NCBI GenBank assembly: GCA_030549775.1
Contig: CM060175.1
Coordinates: 12,918,455 to 12,982,454 of the forward strand
Reading direction: 5' to 3'
Length of the DNA: 64,000 nucleotides
Source: Tamarix chinensis
Lineage: Eukaryota > Streptophyta > Magnoliopsida > Caryophyllales > Tamaricaceae
Below the pieces are notes generated by a model. That model ran no database searches. It saw nothing but the letters and a program-made list of their open reading frames with translations, and had not been told where the DNA came from. This document shows positions 49,554 to 61,114 of this stretch, one piece after another (position 1 is the first letter of the stretch; every line of letters begins with the position of its first letter). A program made the position numbers and the translations under genes.

Positions 49554-49836
49554 CAGGGTCGCGCGGGAATTGGAACGGGGAGGAAAAAACCAGAAACGGG
49601 AAAATATATATAAAAAAATTGTTTTTTTAAAAATTTAGGGAAAAAAATTATTATCGATATTAGTTAACTTTAATTATTAATAATTTTTTAATAAAAAACT
49701 TAATTAAATAATTTTAATATAAATTTCATGACCAAACAATTTTAAGAAGAGGCGGGATGTTTTTAGAGGAGAAAACATTCCCGGAACATTTTGGGGACAT
49801 GAGACGATACCCAACTGCTGTCCTCGTGCATCACTA
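49554..49836 (+). mobile_element. hAT-type miniature element, second family member
   Basis: Flanked by GTTACAAC (49546-49553) and GTTACAAG (49837-49844), a 7/8 target duplication. Ends CAGGGTCGCGCGGGA and, inverted, TAGTGATGCACGAGG are imperfect terminal inverted repeats of the hAT style. The interior is AT-rich and its inverse matches 20468-20859, including AAATTTATATTAAAATTA and GTGATGCAC..GGAC. 283 bp, no coding capacity. Confidence 0.85.
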
Positions 49837-49844
49837 GTTACAAG

Positions 49845-50960
49845 CATTGTACCCGTTAGATACACATATTTTATTTTTATTTTTTTTTCAAAATCTTGTT
49901 AATTAAATTAAATATAAAGTTGTACTATATGATAGATAGTAATCATGATAACAATAATGCTAATGTTGATTTAAGAAATTTATTCATGCAATATTATTAT
50001 TATTATTATTGAACGTATAATACTTACTATTATACATGTATATGTAGATGTTATATTATATGTTATTATTCTCTAAAAATATTTATCCCCTACGTATTAA
50101 AAAAAAGTAGTTATTTACTAATAAAAGTAGTCTTACAATTACACTTATATCTTTCATTAAAAAATAATAAATTATTTAATGTATATATAATAAAAAAAAC
50201 GATATGGTAAAAAGAAAAAAGTAGGTTTTGACTTTTTTACAATGTCTTCTTTTATTTTTTAATATAGATGGAGAACTATTTTGTGGTTATTATTGTTTGG
50301 CTGGTAACAAATATTTATGAAATAGAGTAACATTACAAAAAATGAGTTATATTTAAATAGTAATTACAAATAAGTTAAAGATAATTAATTAATAACTATT
50401 CAGAATACTTGTCGAAGAATTTACAACATTAGTTAATATCTACGGTAATAATAGGTATATACAGAGAATAGAAACATATATATTGAATTGAGGTTTTAAT
50501 TTCGGACTACTACCTAATTTGGGTTAGAATGATTAAGTGCAATTATAAAAATAAAATAGGGAGAAAAAGGTTGGAAAGTTAAAGAGTTAAAGAGTTGATT
50601 AATTTTACATATACGAGCGGATCAATTTATTCCGTTATTATTAATGGAAATTGAGTGTATAGTCATAATTTTTTTATTAATGTATTTCAAAAAAAATGGA
50701 GGTGTTGTATTAAAACATTATCAAACACACTATCTCATTCCTCAACTACTTATAATGAGTTATAATATTACTATTTGAATAGATTCTATGAAAATTGAAT
50801 TGTAACTATTATCTGTTATTGGCATATAAACAAATATAAGTCACGGATGATTTTACTACATTTATATGAGGGAAAAAAATAAGCATAGACTCGTACATTG
50901 ATAAATATGAGTTTATACATCAAATCTATTCCGGACCGCATTATTATATAGACATAGATT
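49845..50960. other. AT-rich spacer; no gene seen
   Basis: AT-rich DNA with a short (ATT)n run near 49992-50011. No domain, RNA gene or element ends recognised. Confidence 0.5.
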
Positions 50961-50969
50961 GTTGGCACC

Positions 50970-51125
50970 TCTCTTTTCTCAAAGTCTCTTTCAAAATTCC
51001 ATTTATGTCTCCCCCAATACATTATATCTGCAATCGTAGTCTTCAAGTATCGCACGCTGAAATAATGAAGAATAAGACGTCGAATGTTTTCCTTTCTTTC
51101 TCATATCCCTTCATATTTCCGTTCA
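50970..51125 (-). repeat. Dispersed ~150-bp repeat, copy 2
   Basis: Counterpart of 39680-39870: TTCCATTTATGTCTCCCCCA, TCTGCAATCGTAGT and AAGTATCGCACGCT are shared. The similarity ends on both sides within about 20 bp of the shared block. Confidence 0.6.
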
Positions 51126-51271
51126 ATGCCTTGCTTCAATTGGTTTTCCTTCTTCGGCTCTCACTTCTTATTCAATTGTTTGTCAATTTGGCAAATATTT
51201 TAGGACTGTTGGGGTTGTTGCCTCGAATATATTTAACATAGTTAATTTAATAGATGGCATAGGCTTGTGTT

Positions 51272-51320
51272 CTCAAGTTTTCTGTGTGGGTGCATGTGCA
51301 AAAAGATTGATGGTTGGTCG
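51272..51320. repeat. Host ~50-bp repeat unit left of the copia element
   Basis: CTCAAGTTTTCTGTGTGGGT and the following GCATGTGC..AGATTGATGGTTGG are repeated with four or five differences at 57945-57992, just beyond the right target duplication. Before insertion the two units would have been a direct tandem repeat, split by the element. Confidence 0.8.
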
Positions 51321-52036
51321 TGTAAGATAATTAATATCAATAATTACAGCAATTAATACAATAATTAAATCCAAACCGAGATTAACGAGTTGTGCCGTGA
51401 AATAATCATTGCCCTGAAATGATTTTCGACCGGACAATGGCGCAGATCCCTTCAATGTCGAATCACCCCCAAGGTTAACACAACCTTCTTCGATCCCGTG
51501 CACTCGGAATAGAAGAATGGAATTGCAAAATTTCAATGACCAGATCGAGATTTTTGTAACAAATGAAGCTAGGGTTAGGGTTTACACAATGCCGTCGGTT
51601 GTTCGTTTTTGCTTCGAAAATGAAAGCTCACGTTCGTCGATAATACTCGTTAAAAACAAATGAATAATTATCATTAAATAGCCAAAATAATCGAATGAGG
51701 CATAAGTGGAACGTCTTCCACTAATCAGCCCACAAAACCGAAACGTTGAATAAGTAAAACCGCAACCGACGAAGACCAAGTAAACCGAATAAAAAACGGT
51801 AAAAGAAAAATCGGGTCGGATCAAAGACCACACCACCACACCCAGCCCAGACGGGCGGGCGGGCGGCGGCGCGCGCGTGTGTGTGGTATCTAAGATCCAG
51901 CCCACAACCCACAAAACAACCCAAACTCATAATTCAAACAACCAAAAAGTGAGGGGATATAAAAAGTGAACAAAAAACTTATTCACTTCCAATGTGGGAT
52001 AATGAAAAACACCCACATGTTGCCATTGCACCAACA
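51321..52036 (-). repeat. 3' LTR of the copia element
   Basis: 716 bp, TG..CA on the minus strand, near-identical to 57224-57937. Differences include a CC-to-TA-type change near 51340, three changes near 51405 and a longer GGGC/GC run at 51853-51875. Confidence 0.95.
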
Positions 52037-52050
52037 ATCCCCCACCAATG
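52037..52050 (-). other. Polypurine tract
   Basis: The minus strand reads TTGGTGGGGGAT directly before the 3' LTR start TGTTGG, the expected place for plus-strand priming. Confidence 0.8.
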
Positions 52051-52616
52051 GCAAACAGAAGAAAAACTCGATTGATCTGGACAAGGAAGGAGTAACACTT
52101 AAGTATCAATATCACAAGGATTGAATTGATACGTAGTGAAATGAGGCAACAATCATATCTGAGGAGTGAACAAGTCTTGAACTACTCAGACTCCGATTGA
52201 GACCCTCACAGCACATGTTTTTACCTTAAATTTGCAAATTCCGCGATAGTAACACAAGCGCTTTTAATGGCCATGCGCACACCTTGGGTACTCATGAGTG
52301 CTCTAGAAAGACAACCTTAATCTTTCATAGAAGGCGGCCCACCTTCACACTCACCTAGGTGAATCCATCAAGTGCGTCTCACAAGCACCACCAAATCTGG
52401 TTATGGATCCATTAAGAGCATAATCATGCTCAACCTTTTAAAAGTCTAGAAGTAACTAGTAAGTTCATCAGATCTGTCTCAAAAGGACCACCCAAATATA
52501 GGGCTATGAACTCATCAAAGTAGAAAGCTGAACCTTTCCACAACGCACTACAAGGCGCCATAGGAATGAGAACGTAGTGCAGAGGATTCAAGGATATGGT
52601 ATTTACCATACCTTCC

Positions 52617-55600
52617 TCAACTCAAAGGCTTAAGCCCCATTCCCCTCGACGATTCAAGGATAACTCTCCTTGTTAGACCCTTTGTTAGAGGATCTGCCAG
52701 ATTCCTTTCGGATCTAACAAACTCTAAAGAGATCACACCATTCCTCAGCAGTTGTCTCACACAACTGTGTCTAACACGAATGTGTCTTCTCTTACCATTA
52801 TAAACAGTGTTCTTGGCAACACATATAGCTGCCTGTGAATCACAATGTAAGGAAACCGGTACACTGGGTTTCCTCCACAAAGGCACATCGGCCAACAAGT
52901 TCCTTAACCATTCTGCCTCTTGACCAGCTAACTCAAGGGCAATAAACTCTGACTCCATGGTGGAGCGAGCTATGCAAGTCTGCTTAGAAGACTTCCAAGA
53001 TATAGCTCCTCCTCCCAAGGTAAACACATAACCACTGGTAGAACTGACTTCATCATTGTCAGAAATCCAATTTGCATCCGTAAATCCCTCTAGTACAGCA
53101 GGAAATTTACAGAAATGCAAACCCCAATCCTTAGTACCTTTAAGGTATCTAAGTAAACGGCGTAGTGCAGTCCAGTGATCATTACCTGGGTTGTGAGTAT
53201 ATCTACTCAATCTACTCACAGCATATGCTATGTCAGGTCTGGTACAATTCATTAGGAACATCACGCTGCCTATGATTTTAGCATATTCACATTGAGAAAC
53301 ACTAGCACCCAGGTTCTTTTTCAAATGTATGCTAGGATCATAGGGTGTTTTCACAGGCACTTCATCTTGACACTCAAATTTTTCTAGAATCTTATCAACA
53401 TAGTGAGATTGACTCAAGCAAAAGCCATTCACAGTTTTTCTCATTTTAATGCCAAGAATTACATCAGCTTCTCCTAAATCTTTCATTTCAAAATGAGAAG
53501 ACAAAAACATTTTGGTCTCATCAACCACAGACATACATGTGCCAAGAATCAACATGTCATCCACATATAAGCATATTATCACGCATTCATGTCCAATTAA
53601 TTTAGAATATACACAAGAATCAGATGTATTTACAATATAGCCATTGCTGACTAAAGTTTGGTCAAACTTTTCATACCATTATTTAGGAGCTTGTTTAAGG
53701 CCATACAATGACTTTCTCAATCTACACACTTTAGTCTCCTGACCTTCAACCTCACAGCCCTCGGGCTGCTCCACATAGATCTCCTCTTTTAGGTCACCAT
53801 TCAGAAATGCTGTTTTCACATCCATTTGATGGACTATAAGTCCATGGATAGCAGCCAAAGCGACCAAGGAGCGGATAGTGGCAATCTTAGTCACAGGAGA
53901 GTAAGTATCGAAAAAGTCAACGTCTTTCTTTTGCTTGTAGCCTACAGCTACTAATCTAGCCTTAAACTTATCAATGGTCCCGTCAGTTCTTAATTTCTTT
54001 CTAAAGACCCATTTGCATCTTATTGGTTTACAACCTTTAGGCAAATCAACCAAATCCCAAGTTTGATTGGACATAATCGATTCTAACTCATTTTTAATTG
54101 CTTCTTTCCAAAAACTAGCATCCACAGAAGTTACTGCTTCCTTATAGGATTTAGGATCCTCTTCAATTAGAAATGTAGACACAAAGTCAACATTAATCAT
54201 ATCAATGTCATCATTTTCAACAAGAAAAGCAGTAATAAAATCAGGTCCAAAGCTAGTTTCTAGTCTTCGTCTTTTACTCCTTCTAGGCTCATGAATATTA
54301 TCATTGTCAATACCACGAGATGTTGAAGAAGACAAAGGCACCAAAGAAGCATCAGAAGAGCTAGCAAGTTCACATGCATTCTTTTTCAAAGGAAACACAT
54401 TCTCAAAAAATTCTGCATTTCTAGATTCACAAATAGAATAATCATTCAAACACAGAAATCTATATGTAGCACTATTTTGAGCATACCCAATGAATGCACA
54501 GTCAAATGTCTTTGTTCCCACGTTGGTTCTTTTAAAGTCTGGTAAACCAACTTTAGCTAGACACCCCCACACTTTCAAAATTTTCAGATTAGGTTCAAAA
54601 CCTTTCCATAGTTCATAGGGAGTCTTGTCTAGTTTCTTATGGGAAACCCGATTTAAAACATAGCATGCAGATAGGACAGCCTCCCCCCACATTTGGTCAG
54701 ACATTCCAGAACTCAAAAGCATAGCATTCATCATTTCTTTTAGAGTTCTATTCTTTCTTTCTGCTACACCATTTTGTTGAGGAGAATAAGGGGCACTAGT
54801 TTCATGTATTATACCATGATTATCACAAAAATCCTTTAAAAAACTAGTTCCATATTCACCACCCCTATCAGACCTAAGTCTCTTAATCTTTCGGTCCAAT
54901 TGGTTTTCCACTTCTGCCTTATACTTTAAGAACATACCTTCAGTCTCATCTTTAGACCTAAGGAGGAAAACTCTAGTATATCTCGAATAATCATCGATGA
55001 ATGTCACATAATACCGTTTTCCTCCTCTACTCTCGGTGTTCTTAAAATCAGCTAGATCAGTATGAATTAATTCAAGCAATTCCGTTGTTCTCGCTGTGAC
55101 TGGTTTAAAGGGCTTTTTAGCATATTTGGCTTCCACACAAACGGGACACTTCTCATAATCATTAGTGTCTAACAAATTAATTAAATTCATTCGTTTCAGT
55201 TTGTCTATGGAAGCCACATTCACATGCCCTAGTCTACCATGCCACACAGATACGGATTCAGCAATATAAGCAGAAGTAGATCCAATTTCATTAATATGAG
55301 CAGAAACAACATTCAGAACAAAAAGTCCATCAGACAGATACCCCTTACCCACAAATTCCCCATTTTTGGTCAACACGACCTTATCAGCCTCAAAAACTAG
55401 TTTCAAACCAGCCCTATTAAGCAAGCTACCAGAAACTAAGTTCCTACGGAGGGAGGGGATATACAACACATCATTCAACATTAAAGACTTTCCAAAGGTA
55501 AGTTTCAGAAGAACCTTTCCTTTTCCCATCACTCTAGCAGTTGCAGAGTTTCCCATAAAGACATGCTCTCCATCTGTAGCATCCTGGAACTGGTGGAATA

Positions 55601-56645
55601 GTTCTTTGTTTGCGCACAGGTGTTTTGAAGCTCCGGTGTCCAGGATCCAATCTGTCTTGTTCTCAACCAGGTTAGCTTCCACAACCACAGCAGCAATCAC
55701 TTCCTCTGTCTCAGCAACATTAGCTTGTGGAGCAGGAGGACCACCACCTTGTTGATTATGAGTCTGCGGGCCCTTTCTCTTAAAGCATTGATAAGCCTTG
55801 TGACCCGACTTACCACACACATAACAGGTGAGCTGTTTCTTCTGAATTCGAGTGTCACCCTTCTTGAAGTTAGGTTGACCTTTCGCTTGACCCTTTTTCT
55901 GAGTCCATTTGCCTTTTCCCTTAAACTTGTCAGCTCTAGCAGAAGTCTCTACTATATTAGCGCTCATGGAACCTGAGGCATAACGTACTCGGTTGTCCTT
56001 CAAGCAGTTCGCCTCTTCTGTCCTCATATGACTTACTAACTCTGGCAAGGTCAAATCCCTCTTCTTATGCTTCAGATGGTTTCTGAAATCGCTCCAGGAT
56101 GGAGGGAACTTTTCTATCAGCATGTTGGCCTGAAAAGTTTCACAAATCTTCATTCCTTCGCCCAATACTTCAGCAACCGGCAGCTCATAGTCATGGACTT
56201 GGTTCATAATCTTCTTGTCATCAACCATTTGAAATCGCAAAAGATTTCCAACAGCATATTTCTTTCTACCTGCTTCATCTGAACCATACTTGTTCTTCAG
56301 AGTGTCCCAGATATCCTTGGAAGATTCGACACAGAAGAACATATCAAAGAGCTTGTTGTTCATATGCTGTAGAATATGACCACGAACGGTTTTGTTGTTT
56401 CGTTCGTATTTTTCAATCACAGCTTCATCACTTTTCTTTGCAACAGGAATGACCGGGGAAGCTGTTGGAGTAGCGAGAGTATCATCTGTATCAATCTGAG
56501 TCGGTGGATGAGTGAATAAAACATAATCAACCTCCAATGCCTCAAACAAAATTGTCATCCTCTGAGACCATCGACGGTAGTTGGTACCATCAAGTGGCTC
56601 AACTTTCGACATATCGGGGATGACTCTTGGTACAATTGAAGCCAT
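52617..56645 (-). pseudogene. Copia gag-pol polyprotein with a single nonsense codon
   Basis: One frame of 1342 codons plus stop, broken only by TAA at 53681-53679 (codon 989). The first Met giving a gag-type start is at 56645 (MASIVPRV). Gag core 12-215; CCHC zinc knuckle C274-x2-C277-x4-H282-x4-C287; protease DTGAS at 336-340; integrase zinc region WHGRLGH 468-474 with C500 and C503; integrase catalytic D530, D593 and E629 (GVAER). RT starts near WKEAIKNELES and reaches SLYGLKQAPK, where the stop falls. Beyond it RT continues with LYVDDMLIL, and RNase H carries [10 protein letters not shown] and [12 protein letters not shown]. Copia RT normally has QAPRQW-like sequence here, so a CAA-to-TAA transition (Gln to stop) is the likely lesion. 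Retroelement proteins of this kind act in cytoplasmic virus-like particles. The copy is probably not autonomous. Confidence 0.95.
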
Positions 56646-57223
56646 TTCAAATCCACGAAAATTAACACAGCAAGAATATTGAACCGAAGCTACTAACCAA
56701 AGTGGCAAGATTCGATTATCCAAAACCGAAACCAAAACCAAACAAGATCTTATTTGCAACGAAACAACACCAAATTCGAGAAGCCAAAATTATTTTGAAA
56801 AGGGCACTTTTAATCCAGCAATAATTCGAACAATAATATCCTTAATCCAGCCAATAAATTGCAGCAATAGGTTCGAATATAACACTTTTAATCCACCAAA
56901 TAAATTGCAGCAACACTTGGAGCAATGAATCCGAATAAGGTTCGAATAGAGCCCTTTTAATTCCAGCAAATAAACGACCAATTTCTCTTATAAACACCGA
57001 GCATAAATTAGGCACAAAAATGAAGGTCGAAGCACTTATATTATTGGACCTATATAATCGAGCAAGAACCGACCAAAAGCAATAATTCCTGCCAGCAATT
57101 CGAGCCTAATAATTTCGAAATTAATTAACCAATTCGAAATAAAACGAACCACTTTCGATCAGCACAATTCGAGTATATATTGCCACGAAACCAAATTAAG
57201 AGCACCGGAAAATCACTTCAGAA

Positions 57224-57937
57224 TGTAAGATAATTAATATCAATAATCGCAGCAATTAATACAATAATTAAATCCAAACCGAGATTAACGAGTTGTGCCG
57301 TGAAATAATCACTGCCTGAAGTGATTTTCGACCGGACAATGGCGCAGATCCCTTCAATGTCGAATCACCCCCAAGGTTAACACAACCTTCTTCGATCCCG
57401 TGCACTCGGAATAGAAGAATGGAATTGCAAAATTTCAATGACCAGATCGAGATTTTTGTAACAAATGAAGCTAGGGTTAGGGTTTACACAATGCCGTCGG
57501 TTGTTCGTTTTTGCTTCGAAAATGAAAGCTCACGTTCGTCGATAATACTCGTTAAAAACAAATGAATAATTATCATTAAATAGCCAAAATAACCGAATGA
57601 GGCATAAGTGGAACGTCTTCCACTAATCAGCCCACAAAACCGAAACGTTGAATAAGTAAAACCGCAACCGACGAAGACCAAGTAAACCGAATAAAAAACG
57701 GTAAAAGAAAAATCGGGTCGGATCAAAGACCACACCACACCCACGCCCAGCCCAGCCCGGACCGGACGGGCGGGCGCGCGCGTGTGGTATCTAAGATCCA
57801 ACCCACAACCCACAAAACAACCCAAACTCATAATTCAAACAACCAAAAAGTGAGGGGATATAAAAAGTGAACAAAAAACTTATTCACTTCCAATGTGGGA
57901 TAATGAAAAACACCCACATGTTGCCATTGCACCAACA
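57224..57937 (-). repeat. 5' LTR of the copia element
   Basis: 714 bp. The minus strand begins TGTTGGTGCAATGG and carries TTTTTATATCCCC about 80 bp in, a candidate TATA box for the element's transcript. It ends CTTACA at 57224. Confidence 0.95.
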
Positions 57938-57944
57938 GGTCGGG

Positions 57945-58350
57945 CTCGAGTTTTCTGTATGGGTGCATGTGCAGAAAGATTGATGGTTGGTTGGTTGCCA
58001 TCGAAATTGAGTTCTAAATGATTCTTGCTTTTTGCTGGGAATGACCAAAAGCCAGCCGAAGAAGATAAAAGATCAATCACTCCTCCATTGTCGATTTCCC
58101 CACGGACAAAAAATTATGAAAACTAAAGCGCTCTTCAATATCCTTTCTTCCAACACCGATTTTCATAGCCCTAACTCAAATCTTATCTGCTTCAAACGGA
58201 TCGAAATTTAGATTCAAGGACAAAGAATGAGAAATACAGAGAGATGTAGATAAGTCGCTGTTGAAAATTGAATCCATATTCATTGTACTGTAGAGGATGA
58301 ATAATGGACAGCAAAGTTGACGCCGGAAATTCGACACATCAAGACAGCAA
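57945..58350. other. Host sequence right of the copia element; second ~50-bp unit
   Basis: Begins with the second copy of the 50-bp repeat (57945-57992). The rest has balanced composition and short minus-strand frames (58080-57880 and 58391-58176) with no recognised domain. It may be a single-copy or decayed gene fragment, but I cannot support a gene. Confidence 0.4.
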
Positions 58351-58562
58351 TGAGTAGTTTCATGGCTACCATCTCGATTGGCCTTAGTCATTCTCGTAAC
58401 CCACGTCTCCTATGCCCATCATCTTGATTTGCCATAATTATTCCTATTGCTCACATTATACTACTAATAATAATAATATCAATGATGATGATGATTGTTG
58501 TAACACTCCGTCGTGACATTAATTGTGAATAGTTACTCTAGAATACTATTAAGATTGATGAC
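58351..58562. repeat. ~200-bp direct repeat, copy 1
   Basis: Shares CCTTAGTCATTCTCGT, ATGCCCATCATCTTGATTT, (ATG)n, TTGTAACACTCC and ATAGTTACTCTAGAATACT with 60925-61114. The TGTAACACTCC inside resembles an LTR terminus. Confidence 0.85.
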
Positions 58563-59090
58563 ATATCTTATGTAACAACACAAGTCATTTCTATCTTCCT
58601 AATAAACTTTTCATAAGACCACACATCCTTTAACTAATCCAAGCATAACATGCATAATTATAGAGTTCCTTAATGATAATATTTCATATAAGAATGTGTA
58701 CTTTATTAATTTAATTAGTCGTATCAATAATTTTAAGCCATCACTTATCTAAGGTATTACATAGTTTTCGAATTATAGGCAATATTATTTGTAATATATA
58801 AATACACACAATCATTCATCTTCTTATATGATCATACATTCGATTCATAGTCAAAATAATACTTTTTTTTATATATAACTTTACAATCTCTTTTAGTGAA
58901 GTATGCATTGATTAGAATATATAGTTATGCACTTTGGTGCTTAGGCCTTACAATGGAAAAGATAAATATACGATCATATAAACAAAATAACTATATGATT
59001 TTTTTTCTAATCAAACTAATTAGGTGTTTACTTGACATATTGACACATAAATTATCATATTACATATTTTTTTTATTTGTGTAAACTAAT
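58563..59090. other. AT-rich spacer; no gene seen
   Basis: AT-rich sequence, possibly further LTR-derived DNA after the repeat at 58351-58562. Nothing specific recognised. Confidence 0.4.
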
Positions 59091-59960
59091 TAGGTGTTTG
59101 CAGTGAAGCAAGATGCAGATCTGCGCCGAAATGCAGAACGGCAAGATGCTGTAAAGCGATACAAAGAAGCAAAGATGTAGAGGGCGATAGGCAACGATAC
59201 GAAGAAGAGAGATGGAGAGGGAGTGTGTCTAATTATTTTCTGTACAAGGACATCAGAGGTTGTCGAAGAAGTTGAAAGTATATGGTTGGACTAGTAGCAT
59301 CGCCCTAATTATATATGTTTTGCCAACATGTGAAAGTATTAAGACGCACAAGAATAAGACCTTAATTAAGAGTACGTCAGGCAACAAATATGCTGGAAGG
59401 GGGGGGGGAACATGTAAATTGAGCTGTTTAGAGTCTTTATGCATGTAAATTTAACTGACGGGTCCGTCGCAAAGTACCGGTAACTATGGCATATTTCAGA
59501 TTTCGATTTCGTGTGCCTTCGTCCCGCAGTGGAGGATGCTTTCGGCGATGGTGGTGGAGATTGATCGCCTCCGTTATTTTCGGGCGGTGGTGGATGGCGC
59601 TGGACACGTTCATCCGTTGGTTTTATTTTATTGGTACGTAATTGATTTTCTGGTTCTTTTTCTCGGGTAATTTCAGTTTCTCCGAAAATGAATTCACCGG
59701 ATGTCCGAAGCGGTTGCTGTTGAAGGCGTCGATGACACCACAAATGGAGGTGGCGGTGGCTGGCCGACGGTTAGGGCAGCAGTGGGCAACCGGTGTCGGC
59801 ATGGTGGTTGCTTCGTCGGAAAATTGCGTTGGACGATGACACCCAAACTTATCGGCGGCCTTCATATAGAAGAAATAATCACCACGTAAAACAAAATGAT
59901 AATATAACCAATTGAGATAGAAATTGTCCCTACCACATGAAATTGAAAGAATCACTCACC
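59091..59960. other. GC-richer unassigned island
   Basis: Composition shifts here: GATGC/GAAGC-rich at 59100-59220 and GGTGGTGGA-rich at 59530-59600. Overlapping short frames exist on both strands (for example 59743-59366 minus and 59642-59839 plus), but none shows a domain or protein-like pattern I recognise. It could be a remnant of a host gene or promoter. Confidence 0.35.
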
Positions 59961-60022
59961 GAAACAGCAATAAACACTTGTTGAAATGGAAACAATAATC
60001 ACTTGTGCGACTAAAATAGCTA

Positions 60023-60272
60023 CTTCCTCAATTTTATAATATAAGACATTAAGTTTTGAAATTTATTTCATAATATAAACTGCTTTGCCAAAAAAAGTAT
60101 AAATAATTAAGAATTTTATTTTTATACTATTCTCTTTCTAATTAAATGAATGAAAAGTATTCAATTTAATATCAAGATATAGTTGTGAAATATATGACTT
60201 TTTGTTTAAAATTTAATAGTTTTTAGTATGTGAGTAAAAACTTAATATGTCTTTTATAAAAAACAAAGCGAG
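60023..60272. mobile_element. Stowaway-like miniature element
   Basis: The left end TA|CTTCCTCAATTTTATAAT followed by ATAAGACATTAAG resembles the plant Stowaway start TACTCCCTCCGTTCCATAAT. The inverse of the right end (CTCGCTTTGTTTTTTATAA, then AAGACATATTAAG) pairs with it over about 35 bp with mismatches. About 250 bp, AT-rich, non-coding. The TA duplication survives on the left only. Confidence 0.6.
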
Positions 60273-60924
60273 TTTTAAATAAAATGACAATAACCATGTA
60301 TTGAAATAAAGATATACCACTCAATCTAAATAATTACTAAGTAAAAGACCCAACATTTGAAATAGAAAGAATCATCGTTGCTATTCTAAAAAAAAGAAGA
60401 AAAAAACAAATCATTACCACTTGAGACTAAAATAGTTACTATATAAAAAGGTAATAACCATTGATAGAAATAGAAATAATTATCAGTTGAAACTGAAAAA
60501 ATTACAACAAATAGTCAAATAGGCTAATGAGTAAAACTTTCTTAGCTAAAGCACTTTGTCATAGGAATTTTAAGCATCCCCTTCCATGACCTATTAAGCT
60601 ATAGCAAAAATGTTTCACAAAAATAAAAATAAAAATGATTAGATGGCTTTGGTTGGTGGATTTAGTCTTGAGTGATTTTGTAGCCTATGTTTTGATAGCC
60701 ATAAGTAGTGTCATGTCACAAATTATGATAGCTATAATTAGTGTTGTGACCCATGCCCCTATGGCCACAAGTAGTCCTAAGATAGCTTAAAAACCACAAC
60801 TCCCGAGGCCTACAATTTGAAAGCCACGTATAATCCCATGAAGCATATTTAAATATTCATGCATGTCCCTATAGTGTTTATCTCGAAACCACAGGTGGTC
60901 CATTAGCACACATAAAGATAGAAA
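60273..60924. other. Probable LTR-derived spacer; no gene seen
   Basis: The part at 60640-60900 has loose repeats of CCACAAGTAGT / ACCACAGGTGGT-like phrases. These recall, in inverse, the CCTACCTGTGGTTT units of the LTR minisatellites, so this is probably old LTR sequence. No gene. Confidence 0.4.
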
Positions 60925-61114
60925 TGAGTAATCTCATGCCTAACATCTCAATTAGCCTTAGTCATTCTCGTGATCCACATCTTATATGCCCATCATCTTG
61001 ATTTTCCATAATCATTCCTATTGCACACATAATAATAATGATGATGATGATTGTAACACTCCATTGTGACATTAGTTATAAATAGTTACTCTAGAATACT
61101 TTTAAGATTGACAA
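60925..61114. repeat. ~200-bp direct repeat, copy 2, cut by an LTR
   Basis: Matches 58351-58562 up to TTTTAAGATTGACA, then is interrupted at 61115 by the TGAAATGCCCC start of a long LTR. Confidence 0.85.

Larger units (their letters stand above)
51321..57937 (-). mobile_element. Full-length Ty1/copia retrotransposon (6.6 kb)
   Basis: Two LTRs (51321-52036 and 57224-57937) bound a gag-pol on the minus strand. A perfect 5-bp target duplication GGTCG lies at 51316-51320 and 57938-57942. LTRs start TGTTGGTGCAATGG and end ATTATCTTACA on the minus strand. By eye they differ by roughly seven substitutions plus small indels in a GC-rich tract over ~715 bp, about one percent, so the insertion is recent. 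The polyprotein has one nonsense codon and no other visible lesion. I could not identify a standard primer-binding site next to the 5' LTR. Confidence 0.97.

Noticed and set aside
55366..56282. Plus-strand frames within the copia region
   Set aside because: Antisense shadows of the gag-pol polyprotein.
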